Counted from the first letter of the stretch, positions 49,544 through 58,018 are shown. The stretch is 64,000 nt of DNA from Actinacidiphila guanduensis (GCF_900103985.1 NZ_FNIE01000011.1:62001-126000), one strand, 5' to 3'. The notes: a model not told the origin generated them from the letters alone. Made by a program: numbers and translations.

Positions 49544-50716
49544 TCAGGCGAGGTACGCGGGGGCCCCGACGGGCAGGACGAATCGGAACTGGGCGCCGCC
49601 GCCGGGGGCCCGGCCGACGCTGATCGAGCCGCCGTGCGCCTCGACGATCCCCTTGACGATGTAGAGGCCCAGGCCGGTGCCGCCGCGCTTGCTGCCGCGC
49701 CAGAAGCGGGTGAAGACGCGACTCATCGACTCCTCGGGGATGCCGGGGCCTTCGTCGCTCACGGTGACTGCCGTGCCTTCCGTGCCGTGGCCGCCGCCGG
49801 TCGCGGCGGCTGGGGACACGTCGATGGTGACAGTTCCCTCGCCGTGCCGCACCGCGTTTTCCAGCAGGTTGCCCAGGATCTGGTCCACCTTGTCGGGGTC
49901 GGCCCACAGCGCGGGCAGCGGCCCGCCGGTGGTGACGGCGAACCGGTCGGCGCTCTGTCCCGCGGCCACGTGGGCGTCCACGTGGTGCCGCACGGCGGCG
50001 ACCATGTCGACCGGCTGGCGGTGCACCTCCAGGCGGCCGGAGTCGATGCGGGAGATGTCCAGCAGCTCGGCGATCAGCCGGGTGACGCGGTTGGCGTCGG
50101 CGTCCACCGTCTCCAGCATCAGCTTCTTCTGGTCCTCGGTGAACCGCTCCCACTTGGCGAGCAGGGTGGCGGTGAAGCCCTTGACGGAGGTGAGCGGGGA
50201 GCGCAGCTCGTGGGCGACGGTGGCGATCAGCTCGGCGTGCGAGCGCTCGGTGCGGCGCCGGGCCTCGGTGCCGCGCAGGGTGACCACCAGGCGCTGCACG
50301 GGCCCGCCCGGGGTGCGCCGGACGTACTTGGCGGCGACCAGCACCTCGCGGCCGCCGGGCAGCAGCAGGTTGCGCTCGGGCTGGCCGACACGGATGGCGA
50401 GGCCGCCGTAGGGGTCGGTCAGCTGCCACCAGCGGCGGCCGTCGAGGTCCTCCAGCGGCAGCGCCTGCTCGACGGGACGGCCGAGCACGTCGGCGGGGCG
50501 CAGCGCGGTGATCCGGGCCGCGGCGGCGTTGAAGACCACCACGCGGCCCTGCTCGTCGGCGACGACCAGGCCGTCGGGCAGGTCGTCGGGGTCGACGCCC
50601 GCGGCGGGCGCGAAGGTGTCCGCCGCTGCGTCCGGCGCGCGGCCGGACGGCGGCGCGGGCCACTGCGTGGGCGCGTCCCGCACCCCGTTCTGCGGCATCA
50701 CGTCCAACGCCGCCAC
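49544..50716 (-). CDS. PAS-domain sensor histidine kinase (cytoplasmic)
   Basis: 390 residues. A PAS-like domain at about 45-150 (LPDGLVVADEQGRVVVFNAAAARITAL) is followed by HisKA VAHELRSPLTSVKGFTATLL (phosphoacceptor His), then HATPase motifs: N box NLLENAVRHGEG, G1 VSDEGPGIP, F FTRFWRG, G2 GGTGLGLYIVKGIVEAHGG. No membrane helices are visible. No cognate response regulator is adjacent, so it is an orphan kinase. Lies between pheS and a SpoU methylase, a placement I recall from other streptomycetes. Confidence 0.92.
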   Translation of the reverse strand: MAALDVMPQNGVRDAPTQWPAPPSGRAPDAAADTFAPAAGVDPDDLPDGLVVADEQGRVVVFNAAAARITALRPADVLGRPVEQALPLEDLDGRRWWQLTDPYGGLAIRVGQPERNLLLPGGREVLVAAKYVRRTPGGPVQRLVVTLRGTEARRRTERSHAELIATVAHELRSPLTSVKGFTATLLAKWERFTEDQKKLMLETVDADANRVTRLIAELLDISRIDSGRLEVHRQPVDMVAAVRHHVDAHVAAGQSADRFAVTTGGPLPALWADPDKVDQILGNLLENAVRHGEGTVTIDVSPAAATGGGHGTEGTAVTVSDEGPGIPEESMSRVFTRFWRGSKRGGTGLGLYIVKGIVEAHGGSISVGRAPGGGAQFRFVLPVGAPAYLA

Positions 50717-50749
50717 CCCCCTCTCAGGGCCCCCGGGGGCGCCACCCTA

Positions 50750-51610
50750 CTAGCTGGAGATGACGCTTCGGCACCCTGCGGGTGCGCGCTGCGCCCGGGC
50801 GGAGGCGTACAGGCACACCGCGGCGGCCGTGGCGAGGTTCAGGCTCTCGGCGCTGCCGTGGATGGGCACGCGGACCACCTCGTCGGCCAGCCGGCGGGTC
50901 TCCTCGGGCAGGCCCCACGCCTCGTTGCCGAACACCCAGGCGGTGGGGCCGCCCATCCGCTCCTCGTCCAGCTCGGTGTCCAGGTCGCGGGTGCCGGCGC
51001 CGTCGGCGGCGAGGACCCGCAGTCCTGCCGCCCGCAGCCCGGCCACGGCGTCGGTGACGGGCACGCCCACGGCGACCGGCAGGTGGAAGAGGCTGCCGGC
51101 GGAGGCCCGTACCGCCTTGGGGTTGTAGAGGTCGACGGAGGCGTCGGTGAGCACCACAGCGTCGGCTCCCGCGGCGTCGGCGCAGCGCAGGACGGTGCCG
51201 GCGTTGCCGGGGTCGCGCACGTGGGCGAGGACGGCGACCAGCCGCGGCCGGGCGGCCAGCACCCGTTCGAAGGGGGTGTCGAGGAAGCGGCAGACGGCGA
51301 CGAGGCCCTGCGGGGTGACCGTGTCGGACATCTCCGCGATCACCTCGGGGGTGGCGGTGAGCACCGGGGCGCCGGCCGCGCGGGCGGCCTCGACGAGGTC
51401 GCGGTGGCGGTCGGCGGCCTCGGGCGTGGCGTACAGCTCGATCAGGGTGCGGCCGTCCCCCGTGCCGCCGTGGGCGGCGGCCTCCCGCACGGCCTGCGGG
51501 CCCTCCACCAGGAACCGCCGCTCCTTGCCGCGGAAGCTGCGCCTGGCCAGGCGGTGGGCGGCGGTGACGCGCGCGGACCGCAGCGAGGTCAGGTCGGGCG
51601 TGGACGTCAC
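50750..51610 (-). CDS. TrmH/SpoU-family RNA 2'-O-ribose methyltransferase
   Basis: 286 residues from GTG 51610 with GGAG eight bases upstream. N-terminal substrate-binding domain (RRSFRGKERRFLVEGPQAVREAA) and the SPOUT knot: motif 1 VLAHVRDPGNAGTVLRCADAAGADAVVL (N of DPGNAG), motif 2 WVFGNEAWGLPEET, motif 3 VPIHGSAESLNLATAAAVCLY. It probably modifies 23S rRNA; the exact nucleotide is not predictable. Co-oriented with the ribosomal-protein operon. Confidence 0.92.
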   Translation of the reverse strand: MTSTPDLTSLRSARVTAAHRLARRSFRGKERRFLVEGPQAVREAAAHGGTGDGRTLIELYATPEAADRHRDLVEAARAAGAPVLTATPEVIAEMSDTVTPQGLVAVCRFLDTPFERVLAARPRLVAVLAHVRDPGNAGTVLRCADAAGADAVVLTDASVDLYNPKAVRASAGSLFHLPVAVGVPVTDAVAGLRAAGLRVLAADGAGTRDLDTELDEERMGGPTAWVFGNEAWGLPEETRRLADEVVRVPIHGSAESLNLATAAAVCLYASARAQRAPAGCRSVISS

Positions 51611-51737
51611 GTCGGGGGCTCCACTGGTCGGGGTGCGGGGGTGGCGCGCGCCTGAGGGCACGGCGGCCGTTTCCGGCGGGGCGAGCGGGTGGGCGCGAGG
51701 GGCGCGGCGGGGGCGCGAGGGACGCCGGGCATGCCGC

Positions 51738-51769
51738 GGGCCCGCGGGCGATCACTCGCCCGCGGGCCC
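51738..51769 (-). terminator. 13-bp terminator hairpin after rplT
   Basis: GGGCCCGCGGGCG (51738-51750) and CGCCCGCGGGCCC (51757-51769) form a perfect stem around a 6-base loop. It lies 28 bases beyond the rplT stop on the transcribed (minus) side. Confidence 0.85.
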
Positions 51770-51797
51770 GGAGACTTCCCCCTCGGCCGGGGCGGCG

Positions 51798-52181
51798 TCA
51801 GGCGGCCTTGGGCGCGTTGACGTCGGCGGGCAGGGCCTTCTGGGCGACCTCGACCAGCGCGGCGAAGGCGGGCGCGTCGTTGACGGCCAGCTCGGCGAGG
51901 ATCTTGCGGTCCACCTCGACGTTGGCGGCCTTCAGGCCCTGGATGAAGCGGTTGTACGTGATGCCGTTGGCGCGGGCGGCGGCGTTGATCCGCTGGATCC
52001 ACAGCTGCCGGAAGTCGCCCTTGCGCTTCTTGCGGTCGTTGTAGTTGTAGACCAGGGAGTGGGTGACCTGCTCCTTGGCCTTGCGGTACAGGCGCGAACG
52101 CTGGCCGCGGTAGCCGCTGGCCTGCTCGAGGATCGCCCGGCGCTTCTTCTGGGCGTTGACTGCCCGCTTGACGCGTGCCAC
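51798..52181 (-). CDS. rplT: 50S ribosomal protein L20
   Basis: 127 residues from GTG with AAGGAG seven bases upstream. MARVKRAVNAQKKRRAILEQASGYRGQRSRLYRKAKEQ and RKGDFRQLWIQRINAAARANGITYNRFIQGL are the L20 signatures; L20 binds 23S rRNA early in 50S assembly. Last gene of infC-rpmI-rplT. In other bacteria L20 represses its own operon; whether it does so here is not known. Confidence 0.98.
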   Translation of the reverse strand: MARVKRAVNAQKKRRAILEQASGYRGQRSRLYRKAKEQVTHSLVYNYNDRKKRKGDFRQLWIQRINAAARANGITYNRFIQGLKAANVEVDRKILAELAVNDAPAFAALVEVAQKALPADVNAPKAA

Positions 52182-52253
52182 TTGATGACTCCTTCTGGGG
52201 GGCCGCGGTTGTCGTCACACGGCCCGAAAGCGAATGGGGGTCCCGGAGGGGAA

Positions 52254-52279
52254 CCGCGCGCCCCGTCGGGGGCGCGCGG
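52254..52279 (-). terminator. Hairpin between rpmI and rplT
   Basis: CCGCGCGCCCC (52254-52264) pairs with GGGGCGCGCGG (52269-52279) around GTCG. It directly follows the rpmI stop within the ribosomal operon. It may be an internal attenuator or RNA-processing barrier. Confidence 0.6.
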
Positions 52280-52280
52280 G

Positions 52281-52475
52281 TCACTTGCCGAGAAGCTTCT
52301 TGATCTTCTTGGCGTCCGCCGGGGCCACCTCGACGGTGCCGGTCAGGGCGCGCGTCTTGCTGGACGGCTTGTGCTCGAGCAGGTGGCGCTTGCCGGCGCG
52401 CTCGCGCAGCACCTTGCCGGAGCCGGTGATCCTGAAGCGCTTGCTCGTACCGCTGTGCGTCTTGTTCTTCGGCAT
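52281..52475 (-). CDS. rpmI: 50S ribosomal protein L35
   Basis: 64 residues: MPKNKTHSGTSKRFRITGSGKVLRERAGKRHLLEHKPSSKT, the full L35 pattern of a small basic protein. GAGGAGA site about ten bases upstream. In the standard infC-rpmI-rplT order, with a strong hairpin immediately after the stop. Confidence 0.98.
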   Translation of the reverse strand: MPKNKTHSGTSKRFRITGSGKVLRERAGKRHLLEHKPSSKTRALTGTVEVAPADAKKIKKLLGK

Positions 52476-52669
52476 GGCGCCGTGGTCTCCTCGTCGCTGG
52501 CCCTCCCGGCGCCCGTTTTCGGGCGCACGGAGAGCGTCAGTCCTGCGACTAGTCCTGCACTAGTCACGCAATGGGGTCCTGCACTGCCCGGAGCCGCACG
52601 GGCTCCGGGGTCCTACGGGGTGCTGCTACGGCGTGCCGAAGGCGCACGGCCCTCGCGTCCACCAGGGGG

Positions 52670-53293
52670 TCAGCCGGCGTCGGCCGGCTCCTGCTCCTCG
52701 ACGGGCGCGTCGGCCGTGTCCGCCTGGCGACCGGCCTTGCGGGCGGCCTGCGCCTCGCGGGCCTCGGCCATCGCCTCGGTCTTCTTCTTGTGCGGACCGA
52801 GGACCATGATCATGTTGCGGCCGTCCAGCTTCGGGTTCGACTCCACGAAGCCGAGCTCCTGCACGTCCTCCGCGAGCCGCTGGAGCAGGCGGTAGCCCAG
52901 CTCGGGGCGCGACTGCTCGCGTCCGCGGAACATGATCGTGATCTTGACCTTGTCGCCCTGCTTGAGGAACCGGACGACGTGACCCTTCTTGGTGTCGTAG
53001 TCGTGCGGGTCGATCTTCGGCCGGAGCTTCATCTCCTTGATGACCGTGTGCGCCTGGTTCTTGCGCGCCTCACGGGCCTTCATGGCCGACTCGTACTTGA
53101 ACTTCCCGTAGTCCATGAGCTTGCACACGGGCGGACGGGCGTTCGCCGCGACCTCGACCAGGTCGAGGTCGTACTCCTGCGCAAGCTCCAGGGCCTTGGC
53201 AAGCGGCACGATGCCGACCTGCTCGCCGCTGGGACCGACAAGTCGCACCTCGGGAACGCGAATCCGGTCGTTGATGCGGGGCTCGGCGCTGAT
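52670..53293 (-). CDS. infC: Translation initiation factor IF-3 with AUC start
   Basis: 207 residues starting at ATC (ISAEPRINDRIRVPEVRLVG). A perfect GAGGAGG Shine-Dalgarno ends four bases before this ATC, while no ATG or GTG sits in a sensible place; the nearest upstream in-frame candidates lack a site and extend the protein into non-homologous sequence. The N-domain has GIVPLAKALELAQEYDLDLVEVA, the linker CKLMDYGKFKYE, and the C-domain TIMFRGREQSRPELG. IF-3 rejects non-canonical start codons; a weak AUC therefore permits autoregulation, as in E. coli infC (AUU). Acidic C-terminal tail added. Confidence 0.95.
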   Translation of the reverse strand: MSAEPRINDRIRVPEVRLVGPSGEQVGIVPLAKALELAQEYDLDLVEVAANARPPVCKLMDYGKFKYESAMKAREARKNQAHTVIKEMKLRPKIDPHDYDTKKGHVVRFLKQGDKVKITIMFRGREQSRPELGYRLLQRLAEDVQELGFVESNPKLDGRNMIMVLGPHKKKTEAMAEAREAQAARKAGRQADTADAPVEEQEPADAG

Positions 53294-53304
53294 GGGGCCT
53301 CCTC
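53291..53304 (-). promoter_or_regulatory. Ribosome site and AUC start of infC
   Basis: On the minus strand GAGGAGG (53304-53298) is followed by CCCC and ATC (53293-53291). The perfect site with ideal spacing decides the start. Confidence 0.85.
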
Positions 53305-53385
53305 GGTTGCACCACGCGGCTGACTGGCCGACAGCCGCGCTGGGGTTCGTCTTTCTCTTCACCCCGTGCTCCGACGTGAGACGCC

Positions 53386-53418
53386 AAAAAACGCCCCGGA
53401 CCGGAACACAGGCGGGGC
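53386..53418 (-). terminator. Intrinsic terminator/attenuator in the infC leader
   Basis: Read on the minus strand: GCCCCG, a loop of 14 bases, CGGGGC, then G and six T. The T run is rare in this GC-rich genome. It lies about 90 bases upstream of the infC start with no gene before it on this strand, so it is a candidate leader attenuator. Confidence 0.65.
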
Positions 53419-53658
53419 TCCTCACAACCGGGAGCACCGCCGCGATATTCCGCGGGGCGCATCGGACGGCATTACCGCCGACGCCTGGGCGCCGACTCAT
53501 GCCATCTGACCGGGGACCCCTCGGCCGGGGGCCGAGCAGGTGGGAGATCGGAGCCTCCACTTGGTGGCCGGACACAGGTGTCCGACCGGTCGTTCACCAA
53601 GCATAGCAGCGCAGGGGCAAAGGTCGTAATCCGCCGGACGGGGCATATCGTGTCCCGT
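53419..53658. other. infC leader and divergent promoter region
   Basis: Non-coding. Presumed to carry the infC promoter (minus) and the DUF1844 promoter (plus). Beside the attenuator noted separately, GATATT (53440-53445) and CATAGC near 53604 are AT-rich points that could be -10 elements; this is weak. Confidence 0.35.
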
Positions 53659-54012
53659 ATGAGCAGCGACGCACCCGCACCCGACTTCGACACCCTGACC
53701 CGCGACATCGCGGACGTACCCGCGGTGGAGGTCATCACCACGGTGGCGGTCCACCTGATGAGCGCGGCCGCGGTGAACCTGGGACTGGCCGAGGAGGGCG
53801 CGCAGCACAAGGACCTCGACGAGGCGCGCAAGCTCATCCAGGCGCTGGCCGGCCTCGTCACCGCCACCGCCACCGACCTGGGCACCTTCCACGCGGCCCC
53901 GCTGCGCGACGGCCTGAAGTCCCTGCAGCTCGCCTTCCGCGAGGCGTCTCTCGTCCCGGACGAGCCGGGCCAGGGCCCGGGCGAGAAGTTCACCGGCCCG
54001 GTCTACGGCTAG
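53659..54012 (+). CDS. DUF1844 family protein
   Basis: 117 residues. FDTLTRDIADVPAVEVITTVAVHLMSAAAVNLGLAEE, then KDLDEARKLIQALAGLVTATATDLG: the DUF1844 pattern of a small helical protein found in most actinobacteria next to infC. No clear ribosome site, so the mRNA may be leaderless. Function unknown; the conserved link to translation genes suggests a housekeeping role. Confidence 0.9.
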   Translation: MSSDAPAPDFDTLTRDIADVPAVEVITTVAVHLMSAAAVNLGLAEEGAQHKDLDEARKLIQALAGLVTATATDLGTFHAAPLRDGLKSLQLAFREASLVPDEPGQGPGEKFTGPVYG

Positions 54013-54083
54013 CCGCCGGGGCCGTCCGCGGAGCATCCGCACCCATGGCGGCCGGGGCGAGCGCCCCGGGCGCCGGACACGAC

Positions 54084-54115
54084 AGTCAAGGGCACCCGAT
54101 CGGGTGCCCTTGACT
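54084..54115. terminator. 32-bp perfect palindrome, bidirectional terminator
   Basis: Every base from 54084 to 54115 pairs about the centre: AGTCAAGGGCACCCGA mirrored by TCGGGTGCCCTTGACT. It sits between the convergent DUF1844 and aquaporin genes. Confidence 0.85.
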
Positions 54116-54156
54116 TGTTGACCGTCTGCCGCACCCCTGGTGCCCAGGACTGGTGC

Positions 54157-54945
54157 TCAGAAGTCGCCCTCCGCGCGGGCCTCGCGCTCCTCGCGGGCGG
54201 CGGCCGCCCGGGCCGCCTCGATCGCCGGGTGGGTGACTTCGTGGACCACCGCCGCCAGGGCCGCGCCCACCAGCGGCGCCACCAGGAAGAGCCACACCTG
54301 GATCAGCGGCGGGCTGCCGGCGAAGATCGCGGGGCACAGGCTGCGCGCGGGGTTGACACCCGCGCCCGTGACGGGGATGCCGATCAGGTTGACCACGGCC
54401 AGCGCCAGGCCGACGGCCAGGCCGCCGAAGCCGAGCACGGCGACCCGGCGGGTCACCGAGAGGTAGACCATGACCAGCAGGAACGTCAGGATCAGTTCCA
54501 GCACGAAGGCGCCGAAGATGTTGACGCCGATCGCCGAGCGGTAGCCGTACCCATTGGTGCCGAACCGGCCGTGCGTGGTCAGTCCCGGTACCTGGTGGAC
54601 CACCAGCAGGAGGAGCGCGGCGCCCACGATCCCGCCGAGGATCTGCGCGATCCAGTACTCGACCGCGGTACGCACGGTGATCCGGCGGGCGAGAAGCATG
54701 CCGAGGGTGACGGCGGGGTTGACGTGGCTGCCGGAGATCGGGCCGATCACGTAGGCGAGCACCACCAGGGTGAAGCCGAAGGCGAGCGCGATGCCCAGGG
54801 TGCCGATGAACTGCCCGCCGAGCACGGCGGCGCCCACGGCGAGGAAGACCAGCAGCAGCGTGCCGAGGAACTCGCAGGTGACCGTGCGGACGTCCACCGA
54901 GCGCAGATCGAGTGAGCCGAGTTCGAACGGGCGCGACCTGTCCAT
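54157..54945 (-). CDS. Aquaporin / MIP family channel
   Basis: 262 residues. Six membrane helices and the two NPA boxes: GSHVNPAVTLGM and GVNPARSLCPAIF. The first helix is EFLGTLLLVFLAVGAAVLG. A His in HVNPA and the Arg after the second NPA suit water channels (AqpZ-like) more than glycerol facilitators, but selectivity is inferred. Charged C-terminus. Confidence 0.93.
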   Translation of the reverse strand: MDRSRPFELGSLDLRSVDVRTVTCEFLGTLLLVFLAVGAAVLGGQFIGTLGIALAFGFTLVVLAYVIGPISGSHVNPAVTLGMLLARRITVRTAVEYWIAQILGGIVGAALLLLVVHQVPGLTTHGRFGTNGYGYRSAIGVNIFGAFVLELILTFLLVMVYLSVTRRVAVLGFGGLAVGLALAVVNLIGIPVTGAGVNPARSLCPAIFAGSPPLIQVWLFLVAPLVGAALAAVVHEVTHPAIEAARAAAAREEREARAEGDF

Positions 54946-55047
54946 GGGGCCTCCTGGAGGAGTGATCGACCCTGCCCTTGCATTGTGGGCTCACCGGGTG
55001 AATCACACATCTCGGGCACCCGTGGACGTATCCGGGCACGTGTCGGC

Positions 55048-55782
55048 TCACCGCGTGTGCAGCGGCTCCCCGGGGACGGTCGCGCCGGGCGGGAGGAGGG
55101 CCAGATCGAGCCCCTGGAGGAGGGCGCCCCGCAGTGTCTCGTCGGCGGCCAGGCGCGCGGAGACGCTGCGGGCGGTGGCGGCCACGTCGGCGTCGGGGGC
55201 CAGCACGAGGCCGAGGGTGCCGTCGCTGCCGGGCTGTCCGGGCGTGAGGTGCGCGCGGGCCACGCCGGGCTCCTGGGCGAGCACCGCCCGCAGGGCCGCG
55301 CGGACCTCGGGCTCGGCGAGCGGGTCCGTACCGCCGTGGCCCGCCGCTGCCCGCAGGGCCGCACCGGTCAGCTCGTACGGCACCGGCCCGGCCATGTCGA
55401 TCAGCAATGTGTCGGCGCCCTCCTGCGCGAGCGCCTGGAGCGCCTGGCCGAGCGGCACGGCCACCGGCCGCGCGTCCGGGCGCCAGCGGGCGAGCGAGGC
55501 GGAGGAGGTGAAGGCGGGCAGGGCACGCCGGCCGTCGGGGGCCTGGATGGTGGGGACGGCCATGTCGCTGCTCTTCTCCCGGGCCAGCCCGTCCGGCCCG
55601 ATCTCCGCCTCGCCGAGGACGGCGACGACCGGGACGAGCAGCCGCGCGTCCCTGAGCGCGGCGACCACCTCGGCGTCCCCCGCCTCCCCCGCGCGGTAGC
55701 CCGCGAGGGCGGCGGCCAGCGCCGGGAGCGCGGAGCCGTCGTCGTCGGCGTACCCGGGGTTCGGAATGTTCTTCAGCGCCAC
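55048..55782 (-). CDS. SseB family protein
   Basis: 244 residues. The SseB-type domain is visible: EVVAALRDARLLVPVVAVL at the start, TIQAPDGRRALPAFTSSASLARW, RPVAVPLGQALQALAQEGADTLLIDMAGP. The C-terminal half is a second, less defined domain (SseB_C-like). Function in actinobacteria is unknown. Co-directional with the MFS gene, which ends nine bases upstream. Confidence 0.87.
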   Translation of the reverse strand: MALKNIPNPGYADDDGSALPALAAALAGYRAGEAGDAEVVAALRDARLLVPVVAVLGEAEIGPDGLAREKSSDMAVPTIQAPDGRRALPAFTSSASLARWRPDARPVAVPLGQALQALAQEGADTLLIDMAGPVPYELTGAALRAAAGHGGTDPLAEPEVRAALRAVLAQEPGVARAHLTPGQPGSDGTLGLVLAPDADVAATARSVSARLAADETLRGALLQGLDLALLPPGATVPGEPLHTR

Positions 55783-55791
55783 CCGGGCACC

Positions 55792-57138
55792 CTATCCACC
55801 GCCGCCCCCGGCGCCCGCGCCGGGCTGCACGGCGGGGCCGGCAGCGGTCGGCGGCTGCCGGCGCCCGGGGTCCGGCGTCCCGGCTCCGTCCGGCTCGCGC
55901 GGCGGCGGGAGTGGGGCCCTGATCGCCGGGATCGCGAGGACGGTGAGCACGGCCGCCGTCTGCCAGGCCGCGCCGAAGGCGAGCACCGCGGAGGTGCCGA
56001 GGGCCGCGGCGACCGGGCCGGCCGCCGCCAGGCCGAGCGGGCCGAGGGCGAAGGCGCCGAACGCGTCGTAGGCGTGCACGCGGGCGAGGGCGTCCGGGGG
56101 GACCTGGCGCTGGGTGGCCGTGTCGTAGAGGGTGCCGCAGACCGCGGAGCCGACCCCGGCCACCAGGGCGGCGGCGCAGACCACCGCGAGCGGCCGGCCG
56201 GTGGCCAGGGCGGCGGACGGCAGGGACCAGCCCGCGGTGGCCGCGGTGGCGATCAGCACCGGGCGGCGCGGGCTGCGCCCCAGCATCGCCAGGCCCCCGG
56301 CGACGGCGCCCGCCCCGTAGAGCGTCATCACCGCGCCCCAGGCGCCCGCGCCGCCCAGCCGCCGCTGGGCGACGACCGGGCCGAGCACCAGGAAGGGCGC
56401 CCACACCAGCAGGTTGAACAGGCATCCGTGCAGGGTGCTGGTCCACAGCCAGCGGCGTGAGGTGAACTCCGCCCAGCCCTCGCGCAGTTCGCCGACGAAG
56501 GACGGGGCCTTGGTGCGCGCGGCCCGCGCGGTGCGGGGCAGCAGGAGCAGGGCGGCGATGCTGGCGGCGTAGCTGGCGGAGTCGAGGCCGAGGACGAAGG
56601 ACGGCCCGACGGTGGCGGTGAGCAGTCCCGCGAGCGCGGGTCCGGCGATCGAGGTGCCCGAACGGGCCATGCCCAGCATGCTGTTGGCGTCGCCCAGGGT
56701 CTCGGGCCGGGCGATGGCCGGGACGAGGGCGCCCAGCGACGGGGTGAACAGGGCCTCAGCCGCGCCCCAGCAGGCGACCAGGGTCAGCAGGGCCCACAGC
56801 GGCGGGGCGGTGCCCATGAGCACCAGGGCGAGGCCGAGTTGGGTCAGGCAGCGCACCGAGTCGGCGGCCAGCATGACCCGGCGGCTGCCGAGCCGGTCGC
56901 CGACGACGCCGGCGGCGAGCAGCAGCAGGACCAGCGGCAGGATGCGCGCGGCCATCACCCCGCCGAGTTCGGCGCCTCCCCCGCCGCTCTGCAGCACCGC
57001 GAAGGTCAGCGCGAGCGAGGCCATGGAGGAGCCGAGCAGGGAGGTGGTGTAGCCGATGAAGAAACGGCGGAAGCCGCGCTCACGCAGCACGGCGGCACGG
57101 TGCCGCCGTACCCGAGCAGGGTTCTGACCAGGGGACAT
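55792..57138 (-). CDS. MFS transporter (MFS_3/EntS-like exporter)
   Basis: 448 residues from ATG 57138; an earlier ATG at 57171 is possible but neither has a good ribosome site. Twelve helices with FFIGYTTSLLGSSMASLALTFAVLQ at the start, GDRLGSRRVMLAADSVRCL (the MFS A-motif), and MLGMARSGTSIAGPALAGLLTATVG. Resembles enterobactin exporter and macrolide efflux relatives. Substrate unknown. Ends in a proline/glycine-rich tail. Together with sseB, nine bases downstream, likely one transcript. Confidence 0.88.
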   Translation of the reverse strand: MSPGQNPARVRRHRAAVLRERGFRRFFIGYTTSLLGSSMASLALTFAVLQSGGGGAELGGVMAARILPLVLLLLAAGVVGDRLGSRRVMLAADSVRCLTQLGLALVLMGTAPPLWALLTLVACWGAAEALFTPSLGALVPAIARPETLGDANSMLGMARSGTSIAGPALAGLLTATVGPSFVLGLDSASYAASIAALLLLPRTARAARTKAPSFVGELREGWAEFTSRRWLWTSTLHGCLFNLLVWAPFLVLGPVVAQRRLGGAGAWGAVMTLYGAGAVAGGLAMLGRSPRRPVLIATAATAGWSLPSAALATGRPLAVVCAAALVAGVGSAVCGTLYDTATQRQVPPDALARVHAYDAFGAFALGPLGLAAAGPVAAALGTSAVLAFGAAWQTAAVLTVLAIPAIRAPLPPPREPDGAGTPDPGRRQPPTAAGPAVQPGAGAGGGGG

Positions 57139-57274
57139 GCGGCTCAGGGTGCAGCCTGCGCGGATCGACACGCCAGAGCCGCGCGAGAAAAAGCTGAGTG
57201 AGCCTGTATCAACTTATGATGAGCATGGCTAGGCTGCGAATGTCATTTACTGCGGTGAATCATAGGGAGGGTCT

Positions 57275-58018
57275 GTGCGGCAGCCCGTCGAGTACGCCGT
57301 CGCCGTGGACCGCTATCTGGCGGCGGCCGCCCTCGGGGACGCCTCGCGCCGGGTGTACCGGATCGCGCTCACCACGTGGGCGTGGGCGCTGGTCGAGGGG
57401 GCGCCGCCCGAGCGGCGCAGGGGCGCGGCCGCGCCCGGCGTGCCGCTGCACCTGCTGGACTCCCCCCAGGCCGCGGCCCGGCTGCGGGCCGCCTTCGCGG
57501 CCCGCTCGGCGGCGGTCGGCCCGCGGACCGCCAATCGTGAACTGTCCGTCCTCAACGGCGCCGTGGCCTGGTGGCGCGAGCGCGGCTGGCTCCGAGCCGA
57601 CCCGACCGCGGGGCTGCGCCCCTTGCCGCTGCCGAGCCGGCGCAACCCCGGCGCCCGCCTCGCCCCCGAGCAGGTCCGCGCCGTCCTCGCGCTTCGGGCA
57701 CCATTGCGCGAGCAGACCCTGTGGCACCTGCTGCACGAGTCGGGCGCGGCCATCGAGCGCGTGCTCGCCCTCGACGTGGACGACCTGGACCTGCCGGCCC
57801 GCCGTACCCGCCCCGGCCGCGAAGGCGCGCTCGGCTGGGGCGAGGGGACCGCGGGCCTGCTGCCGCTCCTGGTCCTGGGCCGGCTCACCGGCCCGGTGTT
57901 CGCCACCTCCCGCGGCCGCCTCTCCTACCGGCGGGCCGCCGAGGTCTTCACCGCGGCGACCAGGCCGCTGGACCCGGCAGGCCGCGGCTGGACCCTCCAC
58001 CGCCTGACCCCGCGCTGA
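57275..58018 (+). CDS. Degenerate or truncated tyrosine-recombinase-like protein
   Basis: 247 residues from GTG with AGGGAGG upstream. The N-terminal SAM-like core-binding domain is recognisable (AVDRYLAAAALGDASRRVYRIALTTWAWAL, GPRTANRELSVLNGAVAWWRERG). The catalytic part begins (LWHLLHESGAAIERVLALDVDDLDLP) but the expected G-x-R has become G-A-A, so Arg I is missing. The protein ends at TLHRLTPR, where the HxLR box should be followed by the H/W and Tyr. It is therefore probably inactive: a domesticated DNA-binding remnant or a decaying integrase. Confidence 0.7.
   Translation: MRQPVEYAVAVDRYLAAAALGDASRRVYRIALTTWAWALVEGAPPERRRGAAAPGVPLHLLDSPQAAARLRAAFAARSAAVGPRTANRELSVLNGAVAWWRERGWLRADPTAGLRPLPLPSRRNPGARLAPEQVRAVLALRAPLREQTLWHLLHESGAAIERVLALDVDDLDLPARRTRPGREGALGWGEGTAGLLPLLVLGRLTGPVFATSRGRLSYRRAAEVFTAATRPLDPAGRGWTLHRLTPR

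Noticed and set aside
53294..53575. N-terminal extension of IF-3 from an upstream ATG
   Set aside because: It would add 94 non-homologous residues and read across a terminator-like hairpin. The ATC with its perfect ribosome site fits the family.
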